From: Orenia metallireducens
GTDB lineage: Bacteria; Bacillota; Halanaerobiia; Halobacteroidales; Halobacteroidaceae
Direction of reading: 5' to 3'
Assembly: GCF_003001995.1 (NCBI RefSeq)
Contig: NZ_PVNB01000006.1
Span: 1 to 64,000 of the forward strand
DNA length: 64,000 nucleotides
The position numbers and the translations under genes were made by a program. A model generated the notes under the pieces. It had not been told where the DNA came from, did not search any database, and was given only the letters and a program-made list of their open reading frames with translations. Positions 7,780-15,977 of this stretch are shown in pieces (the stretch's first letter is position 1; each line of letters starts with the position of its first letter).

Positions 7780-8658
7780 ATGAATGAAAGATATGGATTA
7801 AACAAGAACTTAGCACAGATGCTAAAGGGTGGAGTAATTATGGATGTAACCACTCCAGAGGAAGCAAAGATTGCTGAAGAGGCTGGAGCAGTAGCAGTTA
7901 TGGCTTTAGAGAGAGTCCCTGCTGATATTCGTAAGGAAGGTGGGGTATCAAGAGCATCTGACCCTGCAATGATTAAGGGGATCCTTGAAGCAGTTTCTAT
8001 CCCTGTTATGGCTAAAGCAAGAATTGGACATTTTGTAGAAGCACAGGTTTTAGAGGCTTTGGGTGTAGATTACATAGATGAAAGTGAAGTATTGACTCCA
8101 GCTGATGAGGATAACCATATAGATAAGAGTTTATTTGAAGTACCTTTTGTTTGTGGTGCCACTAACTTAGGTGAGGCATTACGTCGGATTGGTGAAGGTG
8201 CTAGTATGATCAGAACTAAAGGTGAGGCTGGTACAGGTAATGTTGTAGAAGCTGTGAGACATATGAGAACAATGAACTCTCAAATGAGAAGATTGACCAC
8301 TATGGATAGCCACGAATTGATGGCTGCTGCTAAAGAATTACGAGCACCTTTTGATCTAGTTAAGTATGTAGCTGAGCATGGCAAACTTCCTGTAGTTAAC
8401 TTTGCTGCTGGTGGAGTAGCTACCCCTGCTGATGCGGCATTAATGATGCAATTAGGTTGTGATGGAGTATTTGTAGGTTCAGGAATCTTTAAATCAGGCG
8501 ACCCTGCCAAAAGAGCTAGAGCAATCGTTAAGGCTACTGCTCACTATGATGATCCTAAAATCATTGCTGAAGTATCAGAAAACATCGGCGAAGCAATGGT
8601 GGGAATTAATATCAGTACAATCCCTGATAATGAAAAATTAGCTCATCGAGGTTGGTAG
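7780..8658 (+). CDS. pdxS: Pyridoxal 5'-phosphate synthase lyase subunit PdxS
   Basis: The start is the ATG at 7780, nine bases after AAAGGAG (7764-7770); an earlier ATG at 7771 abuts that site. 292 residues, full length for PdxS (YaaD). It forms a dodecamer that makes PLP from ribose 5-phosphate, glyceraldehyde 3-phosphate and ammonia from PdxT. The conserved pieces [33 protein letters not shown] and [13 protein letters not shown] contain the catalytic Lys79 and Lys147 (Lys81 and Lys149 in B. subtilis). It is transcribed from the strong promoter at 7493. Confidence 0.97.
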   Translation: MNERYGLNKNLAQMLKGGVIMDVTTPEEAKIAEEAGAVAVMALERVPADIRKEGGVSRASDPAMIKGILEAVSIPVMAKARIGHFVEAQVLEALGVDYIDESEVLTPADEDNHIDKSLFEVPFVCGATNLGEALRRIGEGASMIRTKGEAGTGNVVEAVRHMRTMNSQMRRLTTMDSHELMAAAKELRAPFDLVKYVAEHGKLPVVNFAAGGVATPADAALMMQLGCDGVFVGSGIFKSGDPAKRARAIVKATAHYDDPKIIAEVSENIGEAMVGINISTIPDNEKLAHRGW

Positions 8659-8716
8659 GGATTATAAGTGCATTAAGCACTTATAGACCACGAAAAGTCC
8701 AGAGGACTTAGAGGGA

Positions 8717-8880
8717 CTCAGTTTACAGTTAAAATCTCAAAAACATTAATAGACTAAAAATACTTAAATTTAATTCTATTTTAATCATAAAATTAATTAT
8801 CAGACTATTACTTAACTGTCCTTACGAGTCGGAAAAGATGACTCTTCATGTAACCACTGTCAACTCTACACTGTAAACTA
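8717..8880. repeat. Inverted-repeat-bounded segment between pdxS and pdxT
   Basis: AGTTTACAGT (8719-8728) and ACTGTAAACT (8870-8879) form a perfect 10-bp inverted repeat. They bound an AT-rich segment that ends with CGAGTCGGAAAAGATGACTC, itself a small hairpin (GAGTC..GACTC). It separates two genes that are normally adjacent. The layout fits the other intergenic palindromes in the window. Confidence 0.5.
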
Positions 8881-8901
8881 ATGAAAAGGTGGTATAGAAC
8901 T

Positions 8902-9504
8902 ATGCTTAAAATTGGTGTCTTATCTTTACAAGGGGGAGTAGCTGAACACCTAAAGATGTTAGACCAAATTACTGGTGTCTCCCCTTTAAGTGTCAAAAAG
9001 AAGGAAGATTTTGCAGATTTAGATGGGCTAATCTTACCTGGCGGTGAAAGCACTACCTTAGGAAAGCTACTTAATATCTTTGATTTAAAGGATACAATTA
9101 TAGATTTAGCCCAAAGAGGGCTGCCAATCTGGGGGACCTGTGCTGGCATGATTTTATTAGCTAAAGAAGTTGATGGTGAAGATAGCCATCTCAATCTGAT
9201 GGATATCAGTGTTAAAAGAAATGGCTATGGAAATCAATTAGCTAGCTTTAAGACTATGGAGGTAATTCCTAAAATAGCTGAGCAAGAGATTCCACTAGTA
9301 TTTATCAGAGCACCTTATATCAATCAAGTCTCTAATAATGTTCAAGTATTACTAGAGTTGGATAGTAAGATTGTAGCTGCAGAGCAGAACAATCTACTAG
9401 CTACGTCTTTCCATCCAGAGTTGGCTGAAAATCTAAGTGTACATCAGTATTTTGTAAATAAGGTTAAAGCATCTATGACAGATGCTTTAAAGATAGCTAA
9501 ATAA
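8902..9504 (+). CDS. pdxT: Pyridoxal 5'-phosphate synthase glutaminase subunit PdxT
   Basis: The start is the ATG at 8902, ten bases after AAGGTGG; an upstream in-frame ATG at 8881 is the last base-pair of an inverted repeat and lacks a ribosome site. 200 residues. A class I glutaminase with the triad Cys80 (WGTCAGM), His171 and Glu173 (SFHPEL), plus the GGVAEH and PGGESTT oxyanion segment. It feeds ammonia to PdxS. It is separated from pdxS by about 240 bp. Confidence 0.96.
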   Translation: MLKIGVLSLQGGVAEHLKMLDQITGVSPLSVKKKEDFADLDGLILPGGESTTLGKLLNIFDLKDTIIDLAQRGLPIWGTCAGMILLAKEVDGEDSHLNLMDISVKRNGYGNQLASFKTMEVIPKIAEQEIPLVFIRAPYINQVSNNVQVLLELDSKIVAAEQNNLLATSFHPELAENLSVHQYFVNKVKASMTDALKIAK

Positions 9505-9539
9505 TTTAATTAATCAGCGCAGTAATTCAAAAAATTTTT

Positions 9540-9618
9540 TACCACGAATCTACACAAATATACGTGAATCAAAAGAAATATGATTCATGTGTTATTTGTG
9601 CCAATTCGTGGTTAATTA
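9540..9618. repeat. Intergenic hairpin, ACCACGAAT core
   Basis: ACCACGAATCTACACAAATA and the right arm ATTTGTGCCAATTCGTGGT are complementary over most of their length, with an inner GTGAATC / GATTCAT pair. It lies between convergent pdxT and the peptidase gene and may terminate both. Confidence 0.65.
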
Positions 9619-9661
9619 TTTATTACTACTATTTTTTATCTCAATAATTTCTATGACTATT

Positions 9662-11233
9662 TTAATTAATCTCTACAACCTCTATATCAACCTCCTGCTC
9701 TTCAAATTGAGGTAAAATCTCTTCTTTTCTTCCTACAATCACCGTTAAAAACCTTTGAGGATAACTATACTCAGCAAAGACCTCCTGAGCCTTACTAGCA
9801 CTTAACTGATTATACTCCTCTATCACCTTATTGATATAATCGATATCTCTACCCTGTAGTTCAACATCACGGATAACTCTATTGATTACACTTAACTTAG
9901 ATTTATATGATTTAGGGAAGAAAGCATTATAAAGGTTGATAATTTTAAATAACTCATCTTCCTTTATCTTCTTCTCACCATTTTTTATAAGAGACATCTC
10001 TTCTTTAATCCCTTCTATTGCTTGATAGGTATTCTCAGGCTTTACTTCGGTACTAATGTAATAGGCTCCTCCTAATTCATTATATTGGTCATTGGCAGCA
10101 ATTCCATAAACAAAGCCTTTTTCAGTACGGAGCTTATTCATTAGCCTACTCTCAAAATCTCCTCCACCATAGACGATATTAGCCATTGTAAAATCAATTC
10201 TATCCTTAAAACTATTATCAAAGAAATTATATCCCATCTTAATCTTAGCTTGAGTAGCATCAGGCTTATTGACTAGGATTATTTTACCATAGTTCTCTCT
10301 ATCAATCTCAACTATCGGTTTTTTAATCTCAACCTCAATGTCTTGATACTTACTCTTCTCTTTAGCTTCCTCTTGACTCTTAACTTCAGACTCTTTATCT
10401 TTAAGCTGTTTATTTTCAGTAGACTCTTGCTCTTTATCCTCCTCTATCATTCCCCACTGATTAAAGTAATTATAAAGCATCTGCTCCATCTGCTTAGTAT
10501 CTAAATCACCTACAATAGCAAAGATAGTATTAGCAGGGGAGATATTCTTATCATAAAAGCTCTCTAACCTCTCAGGAGTGATATTAGAGAGAGCAGCTAT
10601 ATTTAAATCAATATCATCATCAAAAGAATAGGGATGATTTTTATAAATATTCTTATAAAAATACATATCTAACAATGAACTCTCCTGGGTTTTAGCTTGA
10701 ACCAAACCTCTATACAACTCCTGCTTTACTCTAGTAAAATGATTGGCATTAAACTTTGGCTCCTCTAACATCTCTGCCATTAAGGAAATTAGCTCATCTG
10801 TATCTGTACTTAAAGCACTACCGGCAAAACTGAGATAATCATTCGATACTCCAAAAGCAAAATCGATTCCATTAATATCTTTATAATTTGCCATCTCCTT
10901 TTCATTAAAGTGCTTAGTTCCAGTATTCATCATCTCGACCATAAAGGAGCTAATTCCTGCCAATTCTTTAGTCTCTTGTCTCCTTCCCCCATTGATATAA
11001 CCCTTAATCTCAATGATAGGAAGCTGATGATCTTCTACTAAATATACAATCAGACCATTTTCAAGCTCTATCCGTTTATAATCGGGAATCTCTATATGAG
11101 GAACCTTATTCTTATTAACTGCTAAGCTCTCAAATAACTCTTGGCTATACTCTACCTCTGCAAAAGCAGCTTCACTATAAACTACTTGAAAGAGAACTAC
11201 TAGCAGCATTATACCTATAATCAACTTTTTCAC
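9662..11233 (-). CDS. M16-family peptidase-like subunit, zinc site lost (R/Y subunit)
   Basis: 523 residues with a signal peptide (MKKLIIGIMLLVVLFQVVYS...AFA). The fold is M16B: ELENGLIVYLVEDHQLP at the start and a C-terminal SRLMNKLRTEKGFVYGI segment carrying the conserved Arg/Tyr pair. The HxxEH zinc motif is replaced by SFMVE at 96-100, so it cannot bind zinc alone. In two-subunit M16B enzymes one partner supplies zinc and the other the R/Y pair; the gene directly upstream supplies HLLEH. A charged Lys/Glu-rich insertion of about 50 residues separates the two halves. Probably envelope-located protein or peptide degradation. Confidence 0.82.
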   Translation of the reverse strand: MKKLIIGIMLLVVLFQVVYSEAAFAEVEYSQELFESLAVNKNKVPHIEIPDYKRIELENGLIVYLVEDHQLPIIEIKGYINGGRRQETKELAGISSFMVEMMNTGTKHFNEKEMANYKDINGIDFAFGVSNDYLSFAGSALSTDTDELISLMAEMLEEPKFNANHFTRVKQELYRGLVQAKTQESSLLDMYFYKNIYKNHPYSFDDDIDLNIAALSNITPERLESFYDKNISPANTIFAIVGDLDTKQMEQMLYNYFNQWGMIEEDKEQESTENKQLKDKESEVKSQEEAKEKSKYQDIEVEIKKPIVEIDRENYGKIILVNKPDATQAKIKMGYNFFDNSFKDRIDFTMANIVYGGGDFESRLMNKLRTEKGFVYGIAANDQYNELGGAYYISTEVKPENTYQAIEGIKEEMSLIKNGEKKIKEDELFKIINLYNAFFPKSYKSKLSVINRVIRDVELQGRDIDYINKVIEEYNQLSASKAQEVFAEYSYPQRFLTVIVGRKEEILPQFEEQEVDIEVVEIN

Positions 11234-11265
11234 TTAATTTACCTCCTTCTAATTAACTCTATCCC

Positions 11266-12612
11266 TTAATTCTTAGGTAAGATATATCCAATAGTCCTAT
11301 TATCCCTTACAAAGTATTTTTGGGCTACCCTGATAATATCTTTAGTAGTTAAGTTCTTTAACCTCTGGATATTCTTCTGGTATAAAGTTGGATCATTATA
11401 ACGAACAACACTTGTTGCCACTGTATCAGCTGCAGAAGAGATATCCTTTTGACTAAAGATTAAATCCTTTAACACCCTCTTTTTAACTATCTTTAGCTCA
11501 TTCTCTTTAATACCCTGCTCTATTAACTTCTCTAACTCTTGATCAAAGTCATAGCGTACATCATAGACTATTCCTTCTGACATTGGTACAGTATATAACA
11601 AAGCATAGCCTGGCTTACGTAATCCCACTGTAAATCCTCCAGCTTCTAAGATCATCCGCTTCTTCTGCTGTAGTTCTGTCTTCACTCTAGAAGTGGAATT
11701 ATTGACTAAGATATCAAGTAAAGCATTGATTGCTACCATATCAGGATGGTCACCTTTAGGTATCTTATATAACATAGCTATAATCGGCACTTGAGTCATC
11801 TTCTTTAATTTAATAATCCTTTCTGATTTCTGTTCAGGCTCAATAGCCTCTAGCCTCTTAATCTCTTGGGGTTGATAGCTACCATAATATTTTTGAGCTA
11901 AAGTATGTACCTCTTGAGGATCAACATCACCTGAGACTACCATTACTCCATTATTGGGAGCATAATATCTAGTATAATAGTCTCGTATATCCTCTACTGT
12001 GATATTATTAATATCTTCCATCCACCCAATGACTTGATGATGTAAAGGAGACTCCTTAAAGGCTTCAGCCTGGATCTCTTCTAAGGAGGAGCTGAAGATA
12101 TTATTCTCTACTCTCATTCTTCGCTCTTGTTTAACAACTTCTCTCTCTCGATAAAACTCTTCAGGATTTACCTTCAAATTTCTCATTCTGTCGGCTTCAA
12201 TTGCCATTGCTAGTTCCAATTTTGCCGATGGAATCTCTTCATAATAGGTTGTGTAATCATAATAGGTTCCAGCATTATTACTTCCCCCTACAGATTTAAT
12301 CAATTGATGCACCTGATCTTTAGCAAGACTCTCTGTTCCTAAGAACATAGTATGTTCTAATAAGTGCGAAATCCCTGATATCCCTTCTGGCTCATCGATT
12401 GAACCAACCTTATACCAGATAGAGAATTTGGCTAAGGGAATCTTATGGTCTTCAAATACATAAATCTCTAACCCATTATCCAATTTAAAATGGGAATAGT
12501 CTAACTTTGGAATAAATAGCTCTTTTTGATTTAGCTGCTGAGCATATATCGAACTTACTCCAAAGAGAATTAATAGTAATGATAATAATAAAATCTTAAA
12601 AAACTTTCTCAT
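11266..12612 (-). CDS. M16-family zinc peptidase, catalytic subunit
   Basis: 448 residues with a signal peptide ending near SSIYAQ. The zinc motif HLLEH is at 83-87 and the distal ligand Glu163 lies in EREVVKQERR (H-x2-E-H-x75-E). The N-terminal DNGLEIYVFEDHKIPLAKFS strand and GISGISHLLEHTMFLGTE are typical. It is the first gene of a two-gene operon with the zinc-less partner 32 bp downstream. Together they should form a secreted heterodimer. Confidence 0.87.
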   Translation of the reverse strand: MRKFFKILLLSLLLILFGVSSIYAQQLNQKELFIPKLDYSHFKLDNGLEIYVFEDHKIPLAKFSIWYKVGSIDEPEGISGISHLLEHTMFLGTESLAKDQVHQLIKSVGGSNNAGTYYDYTTYYEEIPSAKLELAMAIEADRMRNLKVNPEEFYREREVVKQERRMRVENNIFSSSLEEIQAEAFKESPLHHQVIGWMEDINNITVEDIRDYYTRYYAPNNGVMVVSGDVDPQEVHTLAQKYYGSYQPQEIKRLEAIEPEQKSERIIKLKKMTQVPIIAMLYKIPKGDHPDMVAINALLDILVNNSTSRVKTELQQKKRMILEAGGFTVGLRKPGYALLYTVPMSEGIVYDVRYDFDQELEKLIEQGIKENELKIVKKRVLKDLIFSQKDISSAADTVATSVVRYNDPTLYQKNIQRLKNLTTKDIIRVAQKYFVRDNRTIGYILPKN

Positions 12613-12832
12613 CTAAAACTTCCTCCTTTGTATTTATAATTAATTAATCTTTTAATATTATTGCTATTATAACAAGATTCAACTTAAGATACAATAAAAG
12701 TAAGTATCCCCAAATTTATTTTTTAGTCCTAATAAAGACTAAACAAGAATGGATATTAAAAATAATCGACTTAATCTACCTTAAATAAATAAGTTCTATG
12801 AAATCATCATAATTTTACTATCATTCTGACTA

Positions 12833-12862
12833 TAAAAAAACACATCTTCAAAACAAGATGTG
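12833..12862 (-). terminator. Second minus-strand terminator, no gene assigned
   Basis: On the minus strand CACATCTT-loop-AAGATGTG is followed by TTTTTTT. The gene upstream already has its own terminator at 13027, so this may close an independent small transcript starting around 13000. Confidence 0.6.
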
Positions 12863-13026
12863 CTCATAAAGACATCCATCTCTTTAATATACTTCAACCT
12901 ATTTCAAATCTAAGATAAGATACTGATACTTAAAGTAAAAATAAGCATATTTATTATCTAAATAAGCTAAGTAGTATATAATATATATTCAACAGAATAT
13001 CTATTTATCCTCTAGATCTATCTAAA

Positions 13027-13051
13027 AAGGCATATCCTGAGGATATGCCTT
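13027..13051 (-). terminator. Terminator of the FMN glutamate-synthase-like gene
   Basis: AAGGCATATCC / GGATATGCCTT, 11-bp perfect arms with a 3-nt loop, followed on the minus strand by a T-run. Confidence 0.8.
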
Positions 13052-13056
13052 GATAT

Positions 13057-14478
13057 TTAATGTAATCTAAAATCCTCCTCTTTTTCTTCACTCATTACAG
13101 AAGGATAAATATATTGATTCTTCTGCTCAATTTTTCTGACCTTAGGCAAGTATCCAGCATAATCTACACCTAATACATCAGATAAATTCTTATCTACCAC
13201 TACCAAATCTGATCGATCTAATTGAGCAAGATCAGATTTGCCTAAAGAGTACATAGTCAATTTCATCTCTTCTATACAAGACTTTAAAAACTTAGCTAGA
13301 TGTTGAGCCCCCTCCTCTATATCCAAATCTTCTTTGAATTTACCTAGATATAATGGGATCTGAGGAGCAGGTTCATAGGGTAATGCCTTTGCCATCTGAG
13401 CTTGTAGTAGTGCCATCAACGCTATAGAACCTATATATATTGCGTCCGCACCTAATGCCATCGCCTTCAAGAAATGACCCGGGGTCGTCAATCCTCCCGA
13501 AGCAATCACTGAAACTCTATCTTTAACTTCAACTCTCTCTAAAAATCTCACTGTCCTTGATAGGGCAAATAAGGTTGGAAGTCCCACATCATCTTCTAAG
13601 GTAGTTGGTCCTCCATGGGTCCCTCCTTCTGCTCCATCGACAACCACAAAATCAATCCCAGCTTTAACAGCTATTTCTAACTCTTTTTCTAGATAATGGG
13701 TGGCACAAAACTTTAATCCAACTGGAACATCATATTTATTCTTTAAATTCTTTACTACCTTAATAAAATCTGATGGTTGATTCATTTCAGATAATCGAGT
13801 ATGAATCATTGCATCTTCGCCAGGTTTTAGTTTCTTAGCCTTTCTCAAATCTTCTCCTATCTGATGGGAAGACATTCCCATAGGAGCAGCAGCTTGAGCA
13901 CCTTGTCCTAATTGTATTTCAATTGCATCTAGCTCTTTTAGTTGCTCATGGTTATTCATCCAACCAGCACGATTATATTGACCAATAAAGTATTTGGCTG
14001 CCTGTCGTTCCTCATTTACTAAAGGCGCTTCCCCAGAATTAGTAGCCGTTCCTGCCATAGTAGCACCTTTTGCTAAAGCAATCTTTGCTTTTAAACTTAA
14101 TGCACCACCATAAGACATCCCTGTAATTAAAATTGGGATCTCTAGCTTAAGAGGTTTCTTTGCTTTAGGTCCAATTACAGTTTTAGTGTTAATCTCTACT
14201 CCATCTTGAGTTGGTAAACGATATAGGTGGACAGGATTAAGTAGAATCTTATTCCATTCTGATAATATATTATAGGTTCCCAAAGGCCGTTCAATAGGCT
14301 TGCCTGATTCTGCACGCATTCCAGCTTCAATAATAGCTCTAGGACTTAGCTTTTGCATAATAGTAACCATAGAAAACAAATTCTCTGTATAGGGTTCTTC
14401 CATCATTCGTTTCCACATATAATCCATCATATTATTCATTATCGACATCATCATCTTATTCATTATCTTTTCAAACAT
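13057..14478 (-). CDS. FMN-binding glutamate synthase family protein (stand-alone GltS domain)
   Basis: 473 residues. It resembles the central FMN/synthase domain of glutamate synthase (GltB): PILITGMSYGGALSLKAKIALAKG, TATNSGEAPLVNEER, IEIQLGQGAQAAAP, and the barrel end VVDGAEGGTHGGP with ASGGLTTPGHFLKAMALGAD. The N terminus is very Met-rich. No 3Fe-4S cysteine cluster and no glutaminase domain are present, so it is not a complete GOGAT. The two genes directly upstream are coat-protein (CotF) genes. Such lone GltB-like proteins occur near coat genes in spore formers; a redox role in the maturing spore is possible but unproven. Confidence 0.75.
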   Translation of the reverse strand: MFEKIMNKMMMSIMNNMMDYMWKRMMEEPYTENLFSMVTIMQKLSPRAIIEAGMRAESGKPIERPLGTYNILSEWNKILLNPVHLYRLPTQDGVEINTKTVIGPKAKKPLKLEIPILITGMSYGGALSLKAKIALAKGATMAGTATNSGEAPLVNEERQAAKYFIGQYNRAGWMNNHEQLKELDAIEIQLGQGAQAAAPMGMSSHQIGEDLRKAKKLKPGEDAMIHTRLSEMNQPSDFIKVVKNLKNKYDVPVGLKFCATHYLEKELEIAVKAGIDFVVVDGAEGGTHGGPTTLEDDVGLPTLFALSRTVRFLERVEVKDRVSVIASGGLTTPGHFLKAMALGADAIYIGSIALMALLQAQMAKALPYEPAPQIPLYLGKFKEDLDIEEGAQHLAKFLKSCIEEMKLTMYSLGKSDLAQLDRSDLVVVDKNLSDVLGVDYAGYLPKVRKIEQKNQYIYPSVMSEEKEEDFRLH

Positions 14479-14530
14479 TCAATCTCCTCCTTTATGGAGC
14501 AGTCACTGGTTATTTTAATTAGTAAATATA

Positions 14531-14821
14531 TTATTGTAATTTCTTCTCAGCTAATTCAGGGTCCTTTAAAGACTTCTGTTCCCAGTTAATAATCTCACTC
14601 TCGATCTCATTCTGCCCTGCTACTGGAATCTTATACCACCCATTACTCTCCATTAAGTTAAAGATTCTAGTGTGTATCTCCGCTACATCTCCATGTAACC
14701 CCTGAAAAACCTGACGTAAAGGTTGATTAGCTGCTTCAATCTCTGCCATACTATAACCTTGTATCATCTGCCGACTCATTAATAGCATATCTTTTGCCAT
14801 ATCTTTATCCTTTAAATTCAT
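14531..14821 (-). CDS. CotF-family spore coat protein
   Basis: 96 residues, helical, matching the coat F pattern: MNLKDKDMAKDMLLMSRQMI, then a two-helix hairpin and IFNLMESNGWYKI at the C-terminal part. CotF-like proteins are ferritin-fold-like small coat proteins. It sits between a 68-residue relative and the FMN enzyme in an apparent three-gene unit. A clear ribosome site (AGGAGG-like) precedes it. Confidence 0.75.
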   Translation of the reverse strand: MNLKDKDMAKDMLLMSRQMIQGYSMAEIEAANQPLRQVFQGLHGDVAEIHTRIFNLMESNGWYKIPVAGQNEIESEIINWEQKSLKDPELAEKKLQ

Positions 14822-14831
14822 ATTTTACCTC

Positions 14832-15038
14832 CTAATGCTTTTTTCCATTGAACTCTCTTAACTGATTTAATAAAGTCTGTAGATGTTCTTCATATACCTG
14901 CGCTGCATCTTGAAAGATTGATTTCAGTTCTTCTGCTTGAGCTTGCTCTTGATATACTTGGCATTTTTTCATAGCTAGTGCAGTACTATCTAGGTGACTT
15001 TGTAGTTGTATTAATTCCATCTGTGTTAATTGTTCCAT
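14832..15038 (-). CDS. Small helical coat-associated protein, CotF partner
   Basis: 68 residues. An all-helical, Gln/Leu-rich protein (LTQMELIQLQSHLDSTALAM, then YEEHLQTLLNQLREF). Its length and helix pattern are like the small CotF/ferritin-like proteins that pair with longer CotF proteins in Clostridia and Halanaerobiales. Only 10 bp separate it from the downstream CotF gene. Its exact family is not certain. Confidence 0.6.
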   Translation of the reverse strand: MEQLTQMELIQLQSHLDSTALAMKKCQVYQEQAQAEELKSIFQDAAQVYEEHLQTLLNQLREFNGKKH

Positions 15039-15080
15039 TAGTCTCTTCCCCCTTTAAAAATATCTTTTCCTAATTTAACT

Positions 15081-15138
15081 ACAAATATAAAAGAAAGTGA
15101 GGTGGATGATCATCCACCTCACTTTCTTTTATATTTGT
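15081..15138. terminator. 58-bp perfect palindrome, bidirectional terminator-like
   Basis: Two 29-bp arms are exact complements with no spacer. The centre is GGTGGATGA|TCATCCACC and the flanks are AAGAAAGTGA / TCACTTTCTT. T-runs at both ends would make it terminate in either direction. It separates the coat operon from the tiny-gene array, which is read on the same strand. Confidence 0.85.
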
Positions 15139-15141
15139 TTT

Positions 15142-15231
15142 TTAATATCCAAAGTCTCCTCCTAATAATAATAAGATTAAAATTAAGAAGATTACAAATA
15201 CTCCATTATCATCATATCCATAGTCACCCAT
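15142..15231 (-). CDS. Tiny YjcZ-like membrane peptide A1 (29 aa)
   Basis: Encodes 29 residues: MGDYGYDDNGVFVIFLILIL followed by LLLGGDFGY. A short Tyr/Asp/Gly head is followed by one membrane helix, the layout of the tiny sporulation membrane peptides of the YjcZ type. The ribosome site AGGAGG is 9-10 bp before ATG. It is nearly identical to the copy at 15462-15551 (one substitution, V to A at residue 11). Confidence 0.72.
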   Translation of the reverse strand: MGDYGYDDNGVFVIFLILILLLLGGDFGY

Positions 15232-15288
15232 TAGGATAACACCTCCTTAGATCACTTTATTATAGAGATAGAAATAGATTAAAAATAA

Positions 15289-15363
15289 TTATTCATAACT
15301 ACCTAACAATAACAGAATTAAAATTAGAAAGACTACAAATACATAATTGTTATCATCAGTCAT
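15289..15363 (-). CDS. Tiny YjcZ-like membrane peptide B1 (24 aa)
   Basis: Encodes 24 residues: MTDDNNYVFVVFLILILLLL then GSYE. It has the same membrane core as the A genes but a shorter head and tail. The ribosome site AAGGGGG is present. It is the partner of A1 in a duplicated two-gene module; its paralogue lies at 15613-15684. Confidence 0.68.
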   Translation of the reverse strand: MTDDNNYVFVVFLILILLLLGSYE

Positions 15364-15431
15364 CTGATATCTACCCCCTTCTTGCTACTTACACTTTATA
15401 TTATGCTTTAAAATTCACTTTCGTTAAAGAT

Positions 15432-15458
15432 AAAAACAGGAGCAAAAGCCCCTGTTTT
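15432..15458. terminator. Terminator between the two tiny-gene modules
   Basis: AAAACAGG / CCTGTTTT arms with an inner GC-AAAA-GC pair. It follows the A2 stop on the minus strand. Confidence 0.75.
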
Positions 15459-15461
15459 CTA

Positions 15462-15551
15462 TTAATATCCGAAATCTCCACCTAATAATAGTAAGATTAA
15501 AATTAAAAAGATTACAAATGCTCCATTATCATCATATCCATAGTCACCCAT
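15462..15551 (-). CDS. Tiny YjcZ-like membrane peptide A2 (29 aa)
   Basis: 29 residues, MGDYGYDDNGAFVIFLILIL then LLLGGDFGY. Only residue 11 differs from A1, and the AAGGAGG-TTTTATCCTA leader is nearly the same, so this is a recent duplication. It ends at the terminator 15432-15458. Confidence 0.72.
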   Translation of the reverse strand: MGDYGYDDNGAFVIFLILILLLLGGDFGY

Positions 15552-15612
15552 TAGGATAAAACCTCCTTATATTAGTTTTATTACAAGAAATGAATGGAAT
15601 TAAAACTAATTA

Positions 15613-15684
15613 TTAATAAGTACCCAACAATAATAAAATCAAGATTAAGAAGATTACAAATACATAGTTATCATCATGAGGCAT
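15613..15684 (-). CDS. Tiny YjcZ-like membrane peptide B2 (23 aa)
   Basis: 23 residues, MPHDDNYVFVIFLILILLLL then GTY. First gene of the array on the minus strand, with a GAGGGAAAG ribosome site after GCAAGAAGG, a leader shared with B1. It differs from B1 in head and tail but keeps the membrane core. Confidence 0.68.
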   Translation of the reverse strand: MPHDDNYVFVIFLILILLLLGTY

Positions 15685-15780
15685 CTTCTTTCCCTCCCTT
15701 CTTGCTAATTTCAATTTATATTATGTACTTCCTATCAAAATCGTTACAAAATATCTTATCAATTATAAAGCAACTATTAA

Positions 15781-15862
15781 GTAAATAATGAGTAATAAAT
15801 CTAAAATACTTTTTACTTATCACTCATCATTGATTACTAAAATTTTTACAATATATCTATTA
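15781..15862. repeat. Intergenic repeat, AGTAATAAAT core with ACAATATATCTATT end
   Basis: AGTAAATAATGAGTAATAAA is partly complementary to TTTACTTATCACTCATCATT, followed by TTACAATATATCTATTA, a worn form of the CGCAATATACCCATT end. A shorter relative of the element at 1812. Confidence 0.5.
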
Positions 15863-15927
15863 GCTGATAACCTCTATAATTAAAATTTATTAGAAAAATT
15901 TCTTTTAATAAATTATATACCAAAAGA

Positions 15928-15963
15928 AAAACCCGTGATGACTTTAAAGTCATCACGGGTTTT
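15928..15963 (-). terminator. Terminator of the TPP-enzyme gene
   Basis: A perfect 36-bp palindrome with 18-bp arms (AAAACCCGTGATGACTTT and its complement). T-rich on the minus-strand exit. Confidence 0.8.
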
Positions 15964-15977
15964 AACTATCTATACAA

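Larger units (their letters stand above)
12613..13056. other. Intergenic region, no gene seen, two terminators
   Basis: AT-rich. It holds the terminator of the glutamate-synthase-like gene (13027-13051) and a second minus-strand terminator at 12833-12862. About 165 bp between them lack a convincing frame and could encode a short RNA. Confidence 0.5.

Noticed and set aside
8280-8510. Minus-strand frame inside pdxS (also 8808-9194 over pdxT)
   Set aside because: Antisense shadows of well-supported genes without ribosome sites.
14353-14589. Plus-strand frame rich in His/Ile
   Set aside because: Complement of the Met-rich N terminus of the glutamate-synthase-like gene (CAT repeats read as His).
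15594-15788. 64-residue plus-strand frame
   Set aside because: Lies antisense to the tiny gene B2, no ribosome site; the minus-strand reading is conserved between duplicates.
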